A stretch of 41,014 nt of DNA from an uncultured Bacteroidota bacterium (GTDB lineage: Bacteria; Bacteroidota; Bacteroidia; Flavobacteriales; Flavobacteriaceae), in NCBI GenBank assembly GCA_902517245.1, contig CABYBK010000007.1:1-41014 (forward strand). The letters are read 5' to 3'. This document shows positions 7,538 through 16,832 of the stretch, one piece after another. Under the pieces are notes generated by a model. It made no database searches and was not told the DNA's origin. It worked only from the letters and a program-made list of their open reading frames with translations. The translations under genes were made by a program, and so were the position numbers. Each line of letters opens with the position of its first letter. Position 1 is the stretch's first letter.

Positions 7538-10387
7538 ATGCCAAAAGTAAAATCAATCAAAAGTATTCTAGTAATAGGTTCAGGTCCAATTATTATTGGG
7601 CAAGCATGTGAATTTGATTATTCTGGTACTCAGGCGCTCCGTTCATTAAGGGAGGATGGAATAGAAACAATTCTTATTAACTCTAATCCTGCAACTATAA
7701 TGACAGATCCAACCATGGCTGATCATGTATATTTAAAACCACTAAATACAAAGTCAATCATAGAAATTTTAAAAAAACATAAGATAGATGCAGTGTTACC
7801 AACCATGGGAGGGCAAACTGCTCTTAATCTATGTATTGAAGCTGATGAAAAAGGAATTTGGGAAGATTTTGGAATCGAAATTATTGGTGTAGATATTGAT
7901 GCTATACAAATAACAGAGGACCGCGAACGCTTCAGAGAGTTAATGTTAAAAATAGGAATTGATATGGCCCCTCAGGCTACAGCAAACTCCTATCTAAAAG
8001 GACAAGAAATTGCTCAAGAATTTGGCTTTCCATTGGTGATTAGAGCATCTTACACTCTCGGAGGTGCAGGTGCGTCATTTGTTCATAAGGCAGAAGAATT
8101 TGATGAGTTGTTAACCCGAGGGTTAGAGATTTCTCCAATCCATGAAGTTATGATTGATAAGGCTTTAATTGGTTGGAAAGAATATGAGTTAGAGCTCCTA
8201 CGTGATAAAAATGATAATGTTGTAATTATTTGTACAATTGAAAATATGGATCCAATGGGAATTCACACTGGTGATTCAATAACGGTAGCACCAGCAATGA
8301 CATTATCAGATAAAACCTTTCAGCGTATGCGTGACATGGCAATTCATATGATGAGAAGTATAGGAGATTTTGCCGGAGGATGTAATGTTCAATTTGCGGT
8401 CAGCCCTGATGAAAATGAAGATATTATAGCTATTGAAATTAATCCAAGGGTGTCTCGTTCTTCAGCGTTGGCCTCAAAGGCAACCGGATACCCTATTGCA
8501 AAGATAGCTGCTAAATTAGCTATAGGATATTCATTAGATGAACTTCAAAATCAAATTACAAAATCAACTTCTGCACTTTTTGAACCAACTTTAGATTATG
8601 TTATTGTCAAAGTACCCCGGTGGAATTTCGATAAATTTGAAGGTTCTGATCGAACTTTAGGACTTCAGATGAAGTCAGTTGGCGAGGTTATGGGAATCGG
8701 CCGTTCTTTTCAAGAAGCCTTGCACAAAGCTACCCAATCTCTAGAGGTAAAACGAAACGGACTTGGAGCTGATGGTAAAGGATATTCAGATTATGATACC
8801 ATTGTAAGTAAATTGTCAATAGCAAGCTGGGATAGAGTTTTTGTTATTTATGATGCTATTCAGATTGGTATTCCTTTATCAAGAATTCATGAAATCACAA
8901 AAATTGATATGTGGTTTTTAAAACAGTATGAAGAGTTAAACTTATTAGAGAAAGAAATTTCTAATTTTAATATTCAAACAATTGATGAAGCTCTACTTCT
9001 AGAAGCCAAACAAAAAGGTTTTGCCGATAGACAAGTGGCTCACATGCTAAATTGCCTAGAGAGTGAAGTTCACACCAAGCGAGTTGAAATGGGGATTCAA
9101 AGGGTATATAAGTTAGTTGACACTTGTGCTGCGGAATTCGAGGCTAAAACACCATACTATTATTCTACATTTGAGGCTAAGTTAAAACATAAGGGAGGCA
9201 TACCTCATTGTGACAATGAAAGTAAAGTTTCAGACCGAAAAAAAATTGTAGTACTTGGATCTGGACCTAATCGGATAGGTCAAGGAATTGAGTTTGATTA
9301 TTGTTGTGTTCACGGTGTTCTAGCAGCCAGCGAATGTAATTACGAAACTATCATGATCAATTGTAATCCAGAGACAGTTTCTACTGACTTTGATGTTGCA
9401 GATAAACTATATTTTGAACCTGTTTTTTGGGAACATATTTACGATATAATTCAACACGAAAAACCAGAAGGCGTAGTAGTTCAATTAGGTGGACAGACTG
9501 CATTAAAGCTAGCAGAAAAATTAGATAGGTATGGTGTTAATATTATTGGCACTAGCTATCAATCACTGGATTTAGCAGAAGATCGAGGGAGCTTTTCTAC
9601 TTTATTAAAAGATAATGATATCCCTTATCCTGAGTTTGGTGTAGCTCAGACAGCTGATCAAGCATCAATTTTAGCTGATGAATTAGATTTCCCTATTTTG
9701 GTTAGACCATCTTATGTATTGGGTGGACAAGGAATGAAAATTGTAATCAACAAACAAGACTTAGAAGCACATGTAGTAGATTTACTTCAAAAAATCCCTA
9801 ACAATAAGTTACTACTTGATCACTACCTTGATGGTGCCATTGAATGCGAAGCTGATGCAATTTGTGATGGAGAAAATGTTCAAATTATAGGAATTATGGA
9901 GCATATAGAACCTTGTGGTATTCATTCTGGAGATTCTAATGCAACACTTCCTGTTTTTAATCTCGGAGAGTATGTAGTTCAACAAATTAAAGATCACACC
10001 AATAAAATTGCTTTAGCTCTTAATACTGTAGGGCTAATAAATATTCAATATGCTGTTAAAAATGATAAGGTTTATGTGATTGAAGCCAACCCTCGGGCAT
10101 CGAGGACAGTCCCATTCATTGCCAAAGCATATAAGGAACCTTACGTAAATTATGCCACAAAGGTTATGCTTGGTGAAAATAAAGTAACTGATTTTAAATT
10201 TAATCCCAAATTAGATGGTTATGCTATAAAGCAACCTGTATTTTCGTTTAATAAATTCCCAAATGTTAATAAGCAATTAGGGCCAGAAATGAAAAGTACA
10301 GGTGAAAGTATTCTTTTTATTAATAGCTTGAAGGATGACGAGTTTTATGATTTATACGCTAGACGTAAAATGTATTTAACTAAATAG
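7538..10387 (+). CDS. carB: Carbamoyl-phosphate synthase large subunit, without the C-terminal MGS-like domain
   Basis: 949 residues forming the two homologous synthetase halves. The first begins ILVIGSGPIIIGQACEFDYSGTQAL (about residues 10-34) and includes NSNPATIMTDP. The second begins IVVLGSGPNRIGQGIEFDYCC (about 569-589) and includes NCNPETVSTDFD and the ATP-grasp pattern VRPSYVLGGQGM. It makes carbamoyl phosphate from bicarbonate, ammonia (supplied by CarA from glutamine) and two ATP, for pyrimidines and arginine. E. coli CarB has 1073 residues; here the protein ends about 25 residues after LGPEMKSTGE, so the roughly 130-residue allosteric (UMP/ornithine) domain is absent. I believe this short form is common in Flavobacteriia. 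No carA adjoins it. The DUF6580 gene follows 4 nt downstream. Confidence 0.95.
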   Translation: MPKVKSIKSILVIGSGPIIIGQACEFDYSGTQALRSLREDGIETILINSNPATIMTDPTMADHVYLKPLNTKSIIEILKKHKIDAVLPTMGGQTALNLCIEADEKGIWEDFGIEIIGVDIDAIQITEDRERFRELMLKIGIDMAPQATANSYLKGQEIAQEFGFPLVIRASYTLGGAGASFVHKAEEFDELLTRGLEISPIHEVMIDKALIGWKEYELELLRDKNDNVVIICTIENMDPMGIHTGDSITVAPAMTLSDKTFQRMRDMAIHMMRSIGDFAGGCNVQFAVSPDENEDIIAIEINPRVSRSSALASKATGYPIAKIAAKLAIGYSLDELQNQITKSTSALFEPTLDYVIVKVPRWNFDKFEGSDRTLGLQMKSVGEVMGIGRSFQEALHKATQSLEVKRNGLGADGKGYSDYDTIVSKLSIASWDRVFVIYDAIQIGIPLSRIHEITKIDMWFLKQYEELNLLEKEISNFNIQTIDEALLLEAKQKGFADRQVAHMLNCLESEVHTKRVEMGIQRVYKLVDTCAAEFEAKTPYYYSTFEAKLKHKGGIPHCDNESKVSDRKKIVVLGSGPNRIGQGIEFDYCCVHGVLAASECNYETIMINCNPETVSTDFDVADKLYFEPVFWEHIYDIIQHEKPEGVVVQLGGQTALKLAEKLDRYGVNIIGTSYQSLDLAEDRGSFSTLLKDNDIPYPEFGVAQTADQASILADELDFPILVRPSYVLGGQGMKIVINKQDLEAHVVDLLQKIPNNKLLLDHYLDGAIECEADAICDGENVQIIGIMEHIEPCGIHSGDSNATLPVFNLGEYVVQQIKDHTNKIALALNTVGLINIQYAVKNDKVYVIEANPRASRTVPFIAKAYKEPYVNYATKVMLGENKVTDFKFNPKLDGYAIKQPVFSFNKFPNVNKQLGPEMKSTGESILFINSLKDDEFYDLYARRKMYLTK

Positions 10388-10391
10388 TGAA

Positions 10392-10883
10392 ATGGAGACT
10401 AATAAAAATGAAATGACAACTATATTAGGTTTAGTAATTCTAGCTGTTTTTACTAGGTTATTACCGCACCCTCCTAATTTTGCTCCAATTACCGGTATTG
10501 CTCTTTTCACTGGCTTTCACTTTATAAACAAACGTTTGGCAATGTTTCTTCCATTGGCATGTATGTTTTTTACTGACCTTTATATAGGTTTTCATTCTTT
10601 GATGCCAGTAATTTATTCTGCCTTTGCTTTTATTTCTTTCATTGGATTTAAATCTAAATCATTATCTTTTTTTACAGTTTTTGGAGCATCAATATCCTTT
10701 TTTTTAATTAGTAATTTTGGAGTTTGGTATTTTAATTATCCTCTTAATTGGGGTGGATTTTTAAGCTGTTTTATGCTTGCTTTACCATTTTTCATAAACT
10801 CTCTTGCTGGAGATTTATTTTACACTTCTGTACTTCAATTTTCTTTCAATAAAATAAATAAAACTTTATATGAAACTGTTTAA
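10392..10883 (+). CDS. DUF6580-like integral membrane protein, possible vitamin transporter
   Basis: A 163-residue, very hydrophobic protein with about five membrane segments (residues 10-25, 35-60, 68-85, 92-118 and 125-150). The N-terminal RLLPHPPNFAPITGIALFTG (about 22-41) followed by LPLACMFFTDLYIGFHSLMP is the pattern I associate with DUF6580 (uncharacterised putative transport proteins). An internal ATG at residue 8 is an alternative start. It is 4 nt behind carB and ends 17 nt before a cobalamin riboswitch and btuB. The size and hydrophobicity resemble the S-components of ECF vitamin transporters, and the B12 neighbour makes cobalamin an attractive substrate, but the gene is upstream of the riboswitch and not obviously controlled by it (inference). 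Confidence 0.65.
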   Translation: METNKNEMTTILGLVILAVFTRLLPHPPNFAPITGIALFTGFHFINKRLAMFLPLACMFFTDLYIGFHSLMPVIYSAFAFISFIGFKSKSLSFFTVFGASISFFLISNFGVWYFNYPLNWGGFLSCFMLALPFFINSLAGDLFYTSVLQFSFNKINKTLYETV

Positions 10884-10900
10884 TTTATTAATTTTATAGA

Positions 10901-11100
10901 TGAAGGTTCTTTATAAAAAAGATCAAAAGGGAACTTGGTTAGAATCCAAGACTGTACCCGCAACTGTATGCTGAGTCTTAATAAAGATACTTTAATCAGA
11001 GCTTGTGCCACTGTCAAATATTGATGGGAAGGTTGATTAAAGATGTAAGTCAGGAGACCTGCCTTTTAGAAATCCGTTTTTAACTTCGGGGTTAAAGTTT
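10901..11100 (+). promoter_or_regulatory. Cobalamin (adenosylcobalamin) riboswitch
   Basis: The conserved core is in order: GGTTCTTTATAAAAAAGATC (10905-10924), AAAAGGGAA (10925-10933), ACTGTACCCGCAACTG (10951-10966), GCCACTG (11007-11013), GATGGGAAGG (11023-11032) and the B12 box AGTCAGGAGACCTGCC (11048-11063). A 6-bp hairpin (TTTAAC 11079-11084, GTTAAA 11091-11096) with loop TTCGGG follows and may be the expression platform. There is no T-run, so control of translation is more likely than termination. It precedes the btuB-like ATG by about 20-55 nt, so B12 abundance should lower receptor synthesis. Confidence 0.93.
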
Positions 11101-11120
11101 AAAGACATGTTTTAATACAA

Positions 11121-12983
11121 ATGAATCCATTTTTTAAACTTTGGTGGTACATACCATTAATTACATGTGCTCTTACGGCTCAGCAAAATCTTATAAAAGA
11201 TAGTCTGGATATTTCTAATCAAATAAATGATTTAGATGAGATTGTACTCATTGATTCTCGCTTACCATTAAAACGTTCTGAGTCTGGTAAAAATATTATC
11301 AAAATTACTCAAGCTACAATAGATAACTTTCAAGGATTAGGTTTAAGTTCTCTTCTTAAACAGTATGCGGGTATTGAAATTTTAGGAAGCCAAACATATG
11401 CAGGTCAGAACAAAACTATCTCAATTAGAGGTGGAAGAAATCGCCAAGTTTTAATTTTAATAGACGGTATTAGGGTTTCAGATCCTTCAAGAATAGATAG
11501 TGATTTTAATTTAAATTTTCTTGATTTAGGTCAAATAGAATCTATCGAAATATTAAAAGGAGCTTCAAGCACATTATACGGAAGCTCAGCTGCATCAGGT
11601 GTAATTAATATAAAAACTAAAAATTCAGATTCTGGGTTTAATTTACGTTTTCAAAGTATTACAGGATCACAGAATAGTCAAAATACAGTTAGAAAGTTTA
11701 ATCTATTTAAAAATAATCTTCAAATTAGTGGAGGTGGAGAAAGATTTAAAATTAAAGGTTATGCAAATCACGATAGAACCACTGGTATGAGTGCTGTTAT
11801 AGGAGATGAGTTCGATCCCTTTGATCAATTTAATTTTGGAACAGCTATAAAATTTGAAAGTAAAAAAACTTTTAATATTAAGGCGGGCTTTGACTTTTCT
11901 GATATCCAATCAGATTATGACAATAATTTTCCACTTGAAGATTCACCATTCAAGCTTTCTACTCAAATGAACCGATTTCACTTAAATTCAAATTATAATT
12001 ATAAAAATGGGGGACTGTCCCTAAGAATGGGTCACCAAAAAACTAAAAGAGACTTTCAAAGTTCTTTTCCATTCCAAACAGATGCAGAAAACACTCAACT
12101 AGAGATTTTCAACAAGTATGTTTTTAAGGAAGAATTTTATACAGTAGTAGGTGTTTTAATTCAGCAAAATTTTGCTGATTATGAAGGCGGTCAAAAAACA
12201 ACGCAAAAAGATTTTTTTGGAAATTTTGTAGCTAAATTTTCTGATGATTTTAGAATTAATCTGGGAGGAAGATGGAATAATAATTTTAATTATGGGAGTC
12301 AATTTACATATAGTATCAACCCTTCATGGAGACTCATAAATGGTAATGATTATTCATTAAAGATTCATTCTGCTCTGAGTACTGCATTCATAGCTCCAAG
12401 CCTCTATCAGCTTTTTGATCCTTATTCTGGAAATATTGATTTAAAACCTGAGGAAAACAATTCTTTTGAAGCAGGTTTAATTTTTAATAATAAAAAATGG
12501 AGTTTTTCTTCAAATTATTTTAGTCGTCTAGAAACTCCATCATTAGTTTATGATTTAGTTACTTATAGATATGAAAATGCTTTTAAAGAAGCGAGATATT
12601 ATGGTGTAGAGACTGTTTTTTCAGGGTTTATTCATTCCAAAATATTTATTGATCAGCAGATTACTTTTACAGAGACAAAAGATGGGGATTTACGTTATTT
12701 ACCAAATTTTTCTTCACAAACTAATCTCTCTTATTCATTTTTAAAAAGTTGGAATGTTAATTTAACCATGCAAATTTTTGGAAAAAGATATGGTTTGGAC
12801 AATATTACAGTATTAGATGCATATCAGTTATTAAACCTAAATATTTCTCATCAACTTTTGAATATTCCATTAAAACTTTTTGTCCATGCAACTAACATCC
12901 TAAATACTGATTATATAGAAATAGAAGGATATGCAACAAAAGGTAGAAATTTGGTAGTTGGAATTAGCTATGATTTACCTTGA
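11121..12983 (+). CDS. btuB: TonB-dependent vitamin B12 receptor (BtuB-like)
   Basis: 620 residues. A signal peptide (about 1-20, ending ALTAQQ) leads to a TonB-box-like segment (DLDEIVLIDSRLP, about residues 38-50), a plug domain (about 55-175, with SIRGGRNRQVLILIDGIRVSDPS and SIEILKGASSTLYGSSAASGVINI), then a beta-barrel ending in an aromatic-rich strand GRNLVVGISYDLP. The length matches BtuB (about 600) and it lacks the N-terminal carboxypeptidase-like domain of SusC receptors. The riboswitch directly upstream identifies the substrate as cobalamin or a corrinoid. It acts in the outer membrane; no BtuFCD genes lie nearby. Its 3' end overlaps the S41 protease gene by 9 bp. Confidence 0.92.
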   Translation: MNPFFKLWWYIPLITCALTAQQNLIKDSLDISNQINDLDEIVLIDSRLPLKRSESGKNIIKITQATIDNFQGLGLSSLLKQYAGIEILGSQTYAGQNKTISIRGGRNRQVLILIDGIRVSDPSRIDSDFNLNFLDLGQIESIEILKGASSTLYGSSAASGVINIKTKNSDSGFNLRFQSITGSQNSQNTVRKFNLFKNNLQISGGGERFKIKGYANHDRTTGMSAVIGDEFDPFDQFNFGTAIKFESKKTFNIKAGFDFSDIQSDYDNNFPLEDSPFKLSTQMNRFHLNSNYNYKNGGLSLRMGHQKTKRDFQSSFPFQTDAENTQLEIFNKYVFKEEFYTVVGVLIQQNFADYEGGQKTTQKDFFGNFVAKFSDDFRINLGGRWNNNFNYGSQFTYSINPSWRLINGNDYSLKIHSALSTAFIAPSLYQLFDPYSGNIDLKPEENNSFEAGLIFNNKKWSFSSNYFSRLETPSLVYDLVTYRYENAFKEARYYGVETVFSGFIHSKIFIDQQITFTETKDGDLRYLPNFSSQTNLSYSFLKSWNVNLTMQIFGKRYGLDNITVLDAYQLLNLNISHQLLNIPLKLFVHATNILNTDYIEIEGYATKGRNLVVGISYDLP

Positions 12984-14486
12984 GTTTAACAGAAGTTCTT
13001 TTTTCTCAATTATCATTTGCTGACGACTAATCAATAAGGGATCCCTCACCAAAAGAGCTCTTGACATTTTAGCTTCAGGTAAATTTCTTTTTCCAGTGCC
13101 AGTTATAATACCGATAACAGCTTTAAGCATTCGTTCATTTGAATCTCCTAAAATCCCTAAATCTTTTATATCTTCTTCAATATCAGTATCAGGTAAAAGC
13201 CCATCAGAATAATCTGCAAAACCATCATTGTTAGCAATTTTAAGAACAATTGGCTGCATTGCATAAGTATGTTCAGGATTTTTGGTTTGTTCATTATCGA
13301 TATAGTCATAAACTGTGATAGATCCAACATTTTTTCCGACAGTTCGCTCCCCAACATGAATTACATCTATATACGAATCTAATCCATTGATGAGTAATTC
13401 ACTTGCTGAGGCCGACTCAGAGGTAGTTATAATAAAAACACGATTTAAGTTTAAAGCGCTAATTGTTTCACCAGTGGAAAGTTGTGAAGTGAACCGATTG
13501 ATCAAACTTTCTTTTCCAAACCGTTCACGTAAATATTTAAGTAGCTTATTGTTCCATTGCTCTTCAGCAAATATTTCTGAAGTAAATTGTCCTGTGATCA
13601 TACTCGCTAATTCCACGCAGTTTTGCACAGAACCACCACCATTATATCTTAAATCAATAATAAGATCTGAAATTCCTTCGGCTTTAAATTCTGTAAATAC
13701 TTTATTAAGTTCATTACTTTTATCTGCAACAAACTGATTATACATTATATAGCCTACAATGCCAGTATAACCGTCTCTTTCGTTGTTCAAGATGATACTT
13801 TTGCTAATTTGAATAGGATTTGTTTCAAAATTTTCTTCCTTAGTTAATTCAACATTAATACCGTTACTAGCTATAGCACCATTTTTTGCTGAAGCCATGT
13901 TAAGTGTATAGGTTAGGTTATCTCCAAAAAGCAATGATCTATAATTACTAGCTGTTAAGATTGTTCCATTAACTCCTGTGAAAAAATCTCCCCTTTGGAT
14001 ATTTTTATTTTCTGCATCTGAACCCTCCAAAATATATTTTACAAAGCCTACTAACTCGTTACAGTTTTGGCATGCATATAATAAACCAAACTCTACTCCA
14101 TTTGACGCAATGATACCTTGTAATGAATTTTCCAATACTTTATAATCATCTTGAATCCAGCTAAAACGATCATTGGGGTGTTTCAGCGTTTCAAAAAAAG
14201 ATTCTGCATCTGGATTTTCACTAATGTATTGACCATATAACTTTTGATCAAGTAATTTTTCGTCTGAAAGATCATCTACATCTTCCTGCCAGTAATAAAA
14301 TTCATTTAACCCTTTCCAAACAAAATCACTAATCTGTAGTTCACCTAATAAACTAACAGCGCTATCATCACTGTCTAGATTTGAGCCAATAAGCTTTTCC
14401 TCAACTGTGTCTCTTGAACAACCTGTTACTATAAAGTGTGCTATAAGTAGAATAGCAAAAGTATTTTGACTAATAAAATACTTCAT
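12975..14486 (-). CDS. S41 family peptidase lipoprotein (C-terminal processing protease type)
   Basis: 503 residues with a lipoprotein signal (IVTGC, Cys23) and an acidic linker after it. A PDZ-like region (about residues 120-200) includes NIQRGDFFTGVNGTILT. The S41 catalytic domain has IDLRYNGGGSVQNCVELAS (about 278-296), the nucleophile motif TTSESASASELLINGL (Ser near 357) and the general-base lysine in VGERTVGKNVGS (about 25 residues on). It would cleave periplasmic or outer-membrane proteins; substrates are unknown. Convergent 9-bp overlap with btuB. The end of the gene (after about residue 450) has no family hallmark. Confidence 0.9.
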   Translation of the reverse strand: MKYFISQNTFAILLIAHFIVTGCSRDTVEEKLIGSNLDSDDSAVSLLGELQISDFVWKGLNEFYYWQEDVDDLSDEKLLDQKLYGQYISENPDAESFFETLKHPNDRFSWIQDDYKVLENSLQGIIASNGVEFGLLYACQNCNELVGFVKYILEGSDAENKNIQRGDFFTGVNGTILTASNYRSLLFGDNLTYTLNMASAKNGAIASNGINVELTKEENFETNPIQISKSIILNNERDGYTGIVGYIMYNQFVADKSNELNKVFTEFKAEGISDLIIDLRYNGGGSVQNCVELASMITGQFTSEIFAEEQWNNKLLKYLRERFGKESLINRFTSQLSTGETISALNLNRVFIITTSESASASELLINGLDSYIDVIHVGERTVGKNVGSITVYDYIDNEQTKNPEHTYAMQPIVLKIANNDGFADYSDGLLPDTDIEEDIKDLGILGDSNERMLKAVIGIITGTGKRNLPEAKMSRALLVRDPLLISRQQMIIEKKELLLNSR

Positions 14487-14510
14487 AATATATTTAAATT
14501 ATTATCCATT

Positions 14511-14518
14511 CAAAGTTA
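14511..14518 (-). promoter_or_regulatory. Putative -7 box for the S41 peptidase gene
   Basis: On the minus strand the sequence reads TAACTTTG, fitting TAnnTTTG, 24 nt before the ATG at 14486. A matching -33 element at the normal spacing is not seen. Confidence 0.35.
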
Positions 14519-14563
14519 AATAAATAGAGGGAATAAATAGTAATTTTAAAAATTCCATAGGAT

Positions 14564-15907
14564 TTATATTCCTGTATAATTAAATGGTGTAATAGTCTTA
14601 AGTTTTGTCTTTATATCTTCTTTAACATCGAGTTTATCGATAAATTGTTGAATTACATCATGATTAATGGAATCATTTGTTCTGGTGAGTTCTTTTAATG
14701 CCTCATAGGGATTAGGATACCCTTCTTTTCTTAAAATAGTTTGAATTGCTTCAGCAATTACCGCCCAATTGTTGTTCAAGTCATATTCGATTTTAGAGGT
14801 GTTAACAACTAACTTATTTAAACCTTTTAAAGTAGACTTGATGCCAATCAATGTGTGACCAAATGGAACTCCAATATTCCTTAAAACTGTACTATCAGTT
14901 AAATCGCGTTGAAGACGAGAAACTGGTAATTTAACAGCGAAAAATTCAAAAATTGTATTTGCGAGTGCAAGATTACCCTCAGAGTTTTCAAAATCTATTG
15001 GATTCACTTTATGAGGCATAGCTGAAGATCCTATTTCATTGTCATTAATTTTTTGTTTAAAATAATCCATAGAGATGTATTGCCATATATCTCTATTTAA
15101 ATCAATAATTATTGTATTTATTCTCTTAAGATTGTCACACAGGGCAGCAAAGGAATCATAATGTTCAATTTGAGTTGTTGGGAATGAAAAATTTAAGCCC
15201 AAAGTTTTTTCAACGAATTTACTCCCGAAGTATTTCCAATCTATATTTGGGTATGCAATATGGTGGGCATTAAAGTTTCCTGTTGCTCCAGAAAATTTAG
15301 CCCCATATGGAATTTGAATTAGTGTTTTCATTTGAGCTTCAATTCTCTTTAAAAAAACGTTTAATTCTTTACCCAGTCGAGTAGGAGATGCAGGTTGACC
15401 GTGAGTCCTTGCTAATAGCGGGATGTCCTTATATTCTTCAACAAGCATTTTAAGCTTATTAATTAATTCCTCCAGGGATGGTAAATATATATCTTGCGTA
15501 GCATTTTTTATAGAAAGAGGAATTGCAGTATTGTTAATGTCCTGGGATGTTAATCCAAAATGAATAAACTCTTTGTAAGCTTGTAATTCTAATTTATCAA
15601 ACTCTTTTTTGAGATAATATTCTACTGCTTTAACATCATGATTTGTTATACTTTCTATCTCTTTTACCTCTAGTGCATCTTCAGAAGAGAAATGTTGATA
15701 AATGCTGCGGAGTTCACTGAAAAGCGATTTATTGAATCCCTCAAGCTCAGGTAATGGTAATTCACAGAGACCAATAAAATACTCAATTTCAACCTTTATT
15801 CTATACTTTATTAATGCTTCCTCGGAAAAATAATTTGAAAGCGGTTTTGTTTTAGATCTATAACGACCATCTATAGGTGAAATAGCGTTAAGCGCTGTAA
15901 GAAGCAT
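14564..15907 (-). CDS. purB: Adenylosuccinate lyase
   Basis: 447 residues from the ATG at 15907; a longer reading from 15937 is unlikely because conserved PurB proteins begin near LTALNAISPIDGRY. The fumarase/aspartase superfamily signature is SSAMPHKVNPIDFENSEGN (about residues 290-308), with the catalytic histidine region TSQDINNTA (about 120) and ARTHGQPASPT (about 160). It resembles the E. coli-type PurB. It carries out two purine-pathway steps, SAICAR to AICAR and adenylosuccinate to AMP, each releasing fumarate. Its own promoter sits just upstream; the neighbouring gene at 16017 is separated by 109 nt. Confidence 0.95.
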   Translation of the reverse strand: MLLTALNAISPIDGRYRSKTKPLSNYFSEEALIKYRIKVEIEYFIGLCELPLPELEGFNKSLFSELRSIYQHFSSEDALEVKEIESITNHDVKAVEYYLKKEFDKLELQAYKEFIHFGLTSQDINNTAIPLSIKNATQDIYLPSLEELINKLKMLVEEYKDIPLLARTHGQPASPTRLGKELNVFLKRIEAQMKTLIQIPYGAKFSGATGNFNAHHIAYPNIDWKYFGSKFVEKTLGLNFSFPTTQIEHYDSFAALCDNLKRINTIIIDLNRDIWQYISMDYFKQKINDNEIGSSAMPHKVNPIDFENSEGNLALANTIFEFFAVKLPVSRLQRDLTDSTVLRNIGVPFGHTLIGIKSTLKGLNKLVVNTSKIEYDLNNNWAVIAEAIQTILRKEGYPNPYEALKELTRTNDSINHDVIQQFIDKLDVKEDIKTKLKTITPFNYTGI

Positions 15908-15926
15908 AATAATTATGTTAGTGCTG

Positions 15927-15957
15927 CAAAGATACAAGTTAAATTAGCAACGGTTAA
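15927..15957 (-). promoter_or_regulatory. Putative purB promoter
   Basis: Minus-strand TATCTTTG (15934 to 15927) matches TAnnTTTG. A TTTA (15958-15955 region) lies about 21 nt upstream in the -33 position. The purB ATG is 20 nt downstream of the -7 box, which supports the start at 15907. Confidence 0.5.
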
Positions 15958-16016
15958 ATGATTGTTATGATTTTTAAATACTATGGATTATTAAACAGTA
16001 TTATGGATAAATCTAT

Positions 16017-16769
16017 CTATGATTGTAATAATCGATATTCTTCATAACATTTTGAAATAGCTTCAAGAATTTGTAGATCATTTGCCTCACTAATAAAAGC
16101 ATCCGAATAATTACAATTTCTCAAAATTTCATCGATATCAATTCGTTTAATTCCTAGTAGTTGAATTAGAACCTGGCGATCAAATTTTGACATTAAAAGG
16201 TTTTTTATCCCATCATCTTCTCGCATACGTTTCAATTTTCTCATTTGAACTGCATTTTTTCCAAACATATTATTTAATAAGTCTAATGGATTAAATAAAT
16301 TTCCGATAGCTTTTGAAATATTTCTGGGATTTCTTCCACCTGATTCATAGCCTAAATTTGGAAGTCCTGAAATACTGTATCTTTTAGCAGTATTTATAGG
16401 TGAATTTTTTACATCAATATCTAGGTATCCAGTCAACTGATATGGTCTAACCTCTATTTCTTCCAATGCAAAGGCTAGCTCAGTCATTACAAATTTGAAG
16501 TTGCCAAACTTTATCATATCATTAGTTACAGCAATCTTTAAAGGCTTAAATCCCAAATATGAAAAATATAAAGTGTCTTTAACGTTAACTTTAATTTTAA
16601 ATAAGCCTTTCTGGTCTGTAATTGATCCGATAACTTGAGTAAGATTAAGAACGTGAACACTAGACATAGGAAGTCCTGTACTTTCATTTTCAACAATTGC
16701 ACTAAAGTTTTCTTGTGAAATGCCTTTAAAGACAAATAAAAATAATACCACAGCCCAAATCTTCTTCAT
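16017..16769 (-). CDS. Secreted protein with carboxypeptidase-regulatory-like (CarboxypepD_reg) domain
   Basis: 250 residues: signal peptide (about 1-19, ending KGISQ), then a CarboxypepD_reg-like beta-sandwich (about 20-105) with SAIVENESTGLPMSSVHVLN, GSITDQKGLFKIKV and DTLYFSYLGFKPLKIAV, which is the same module found at the N-terminus of SusC receptors. The second half (about 110-250) is a charged helical region of unknown function, including LNPLDLLNNMFGKNAVQMRKLKRMRE-type sequence. It is likely periplasmic or surface-associated. Such stand-alone modules are common in Bacteroidota and none of the details here gives a specific role. Confidence 0.8.
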   Translation of the reverse strand: MKKIWAVVLFLFVFKGISQENFSAIVENESTGLPMSSVHVLNLTQVIGSITDQKGLFKIKVNVKDTLYFSYLGFKPLKIAVTNDMIKFGNFKFVMTELAFALEEIEVRPYQLTGYLDIDVKNSPINTAKRYSISGLPNLGYESGGRNPRNISKAIGNLFNPLDLLNNMFGKNAVQMRKLKRMREDDGIKNLLMSKFDRQVLIQLLGIKRIDIDEILRNCNYSDAFISEANDLQILEAISKCYEEYRLLQS

Positions 16770-16832
16770 GGTATAAATTTATGACAAAATTTTTTTTAAA
16801 ACCTTTTATGCTAAATCTAATTAGTTAAATAA

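Noticed and set aside
13387-13737. Plus-strand frame of 116 codons inside the S41 peptidase gene
   Set aside because: Antisense shadow of the conserved protease domain; no start context or known domain.
15970-16016. Weak inverted repeat AATACT/AGTATT between purB and the carboxypeptidase-regulatory-like gene
   Set aside because: Only 6 bp with a long loop and no T-run; expected by chance in AT-rich DNA.
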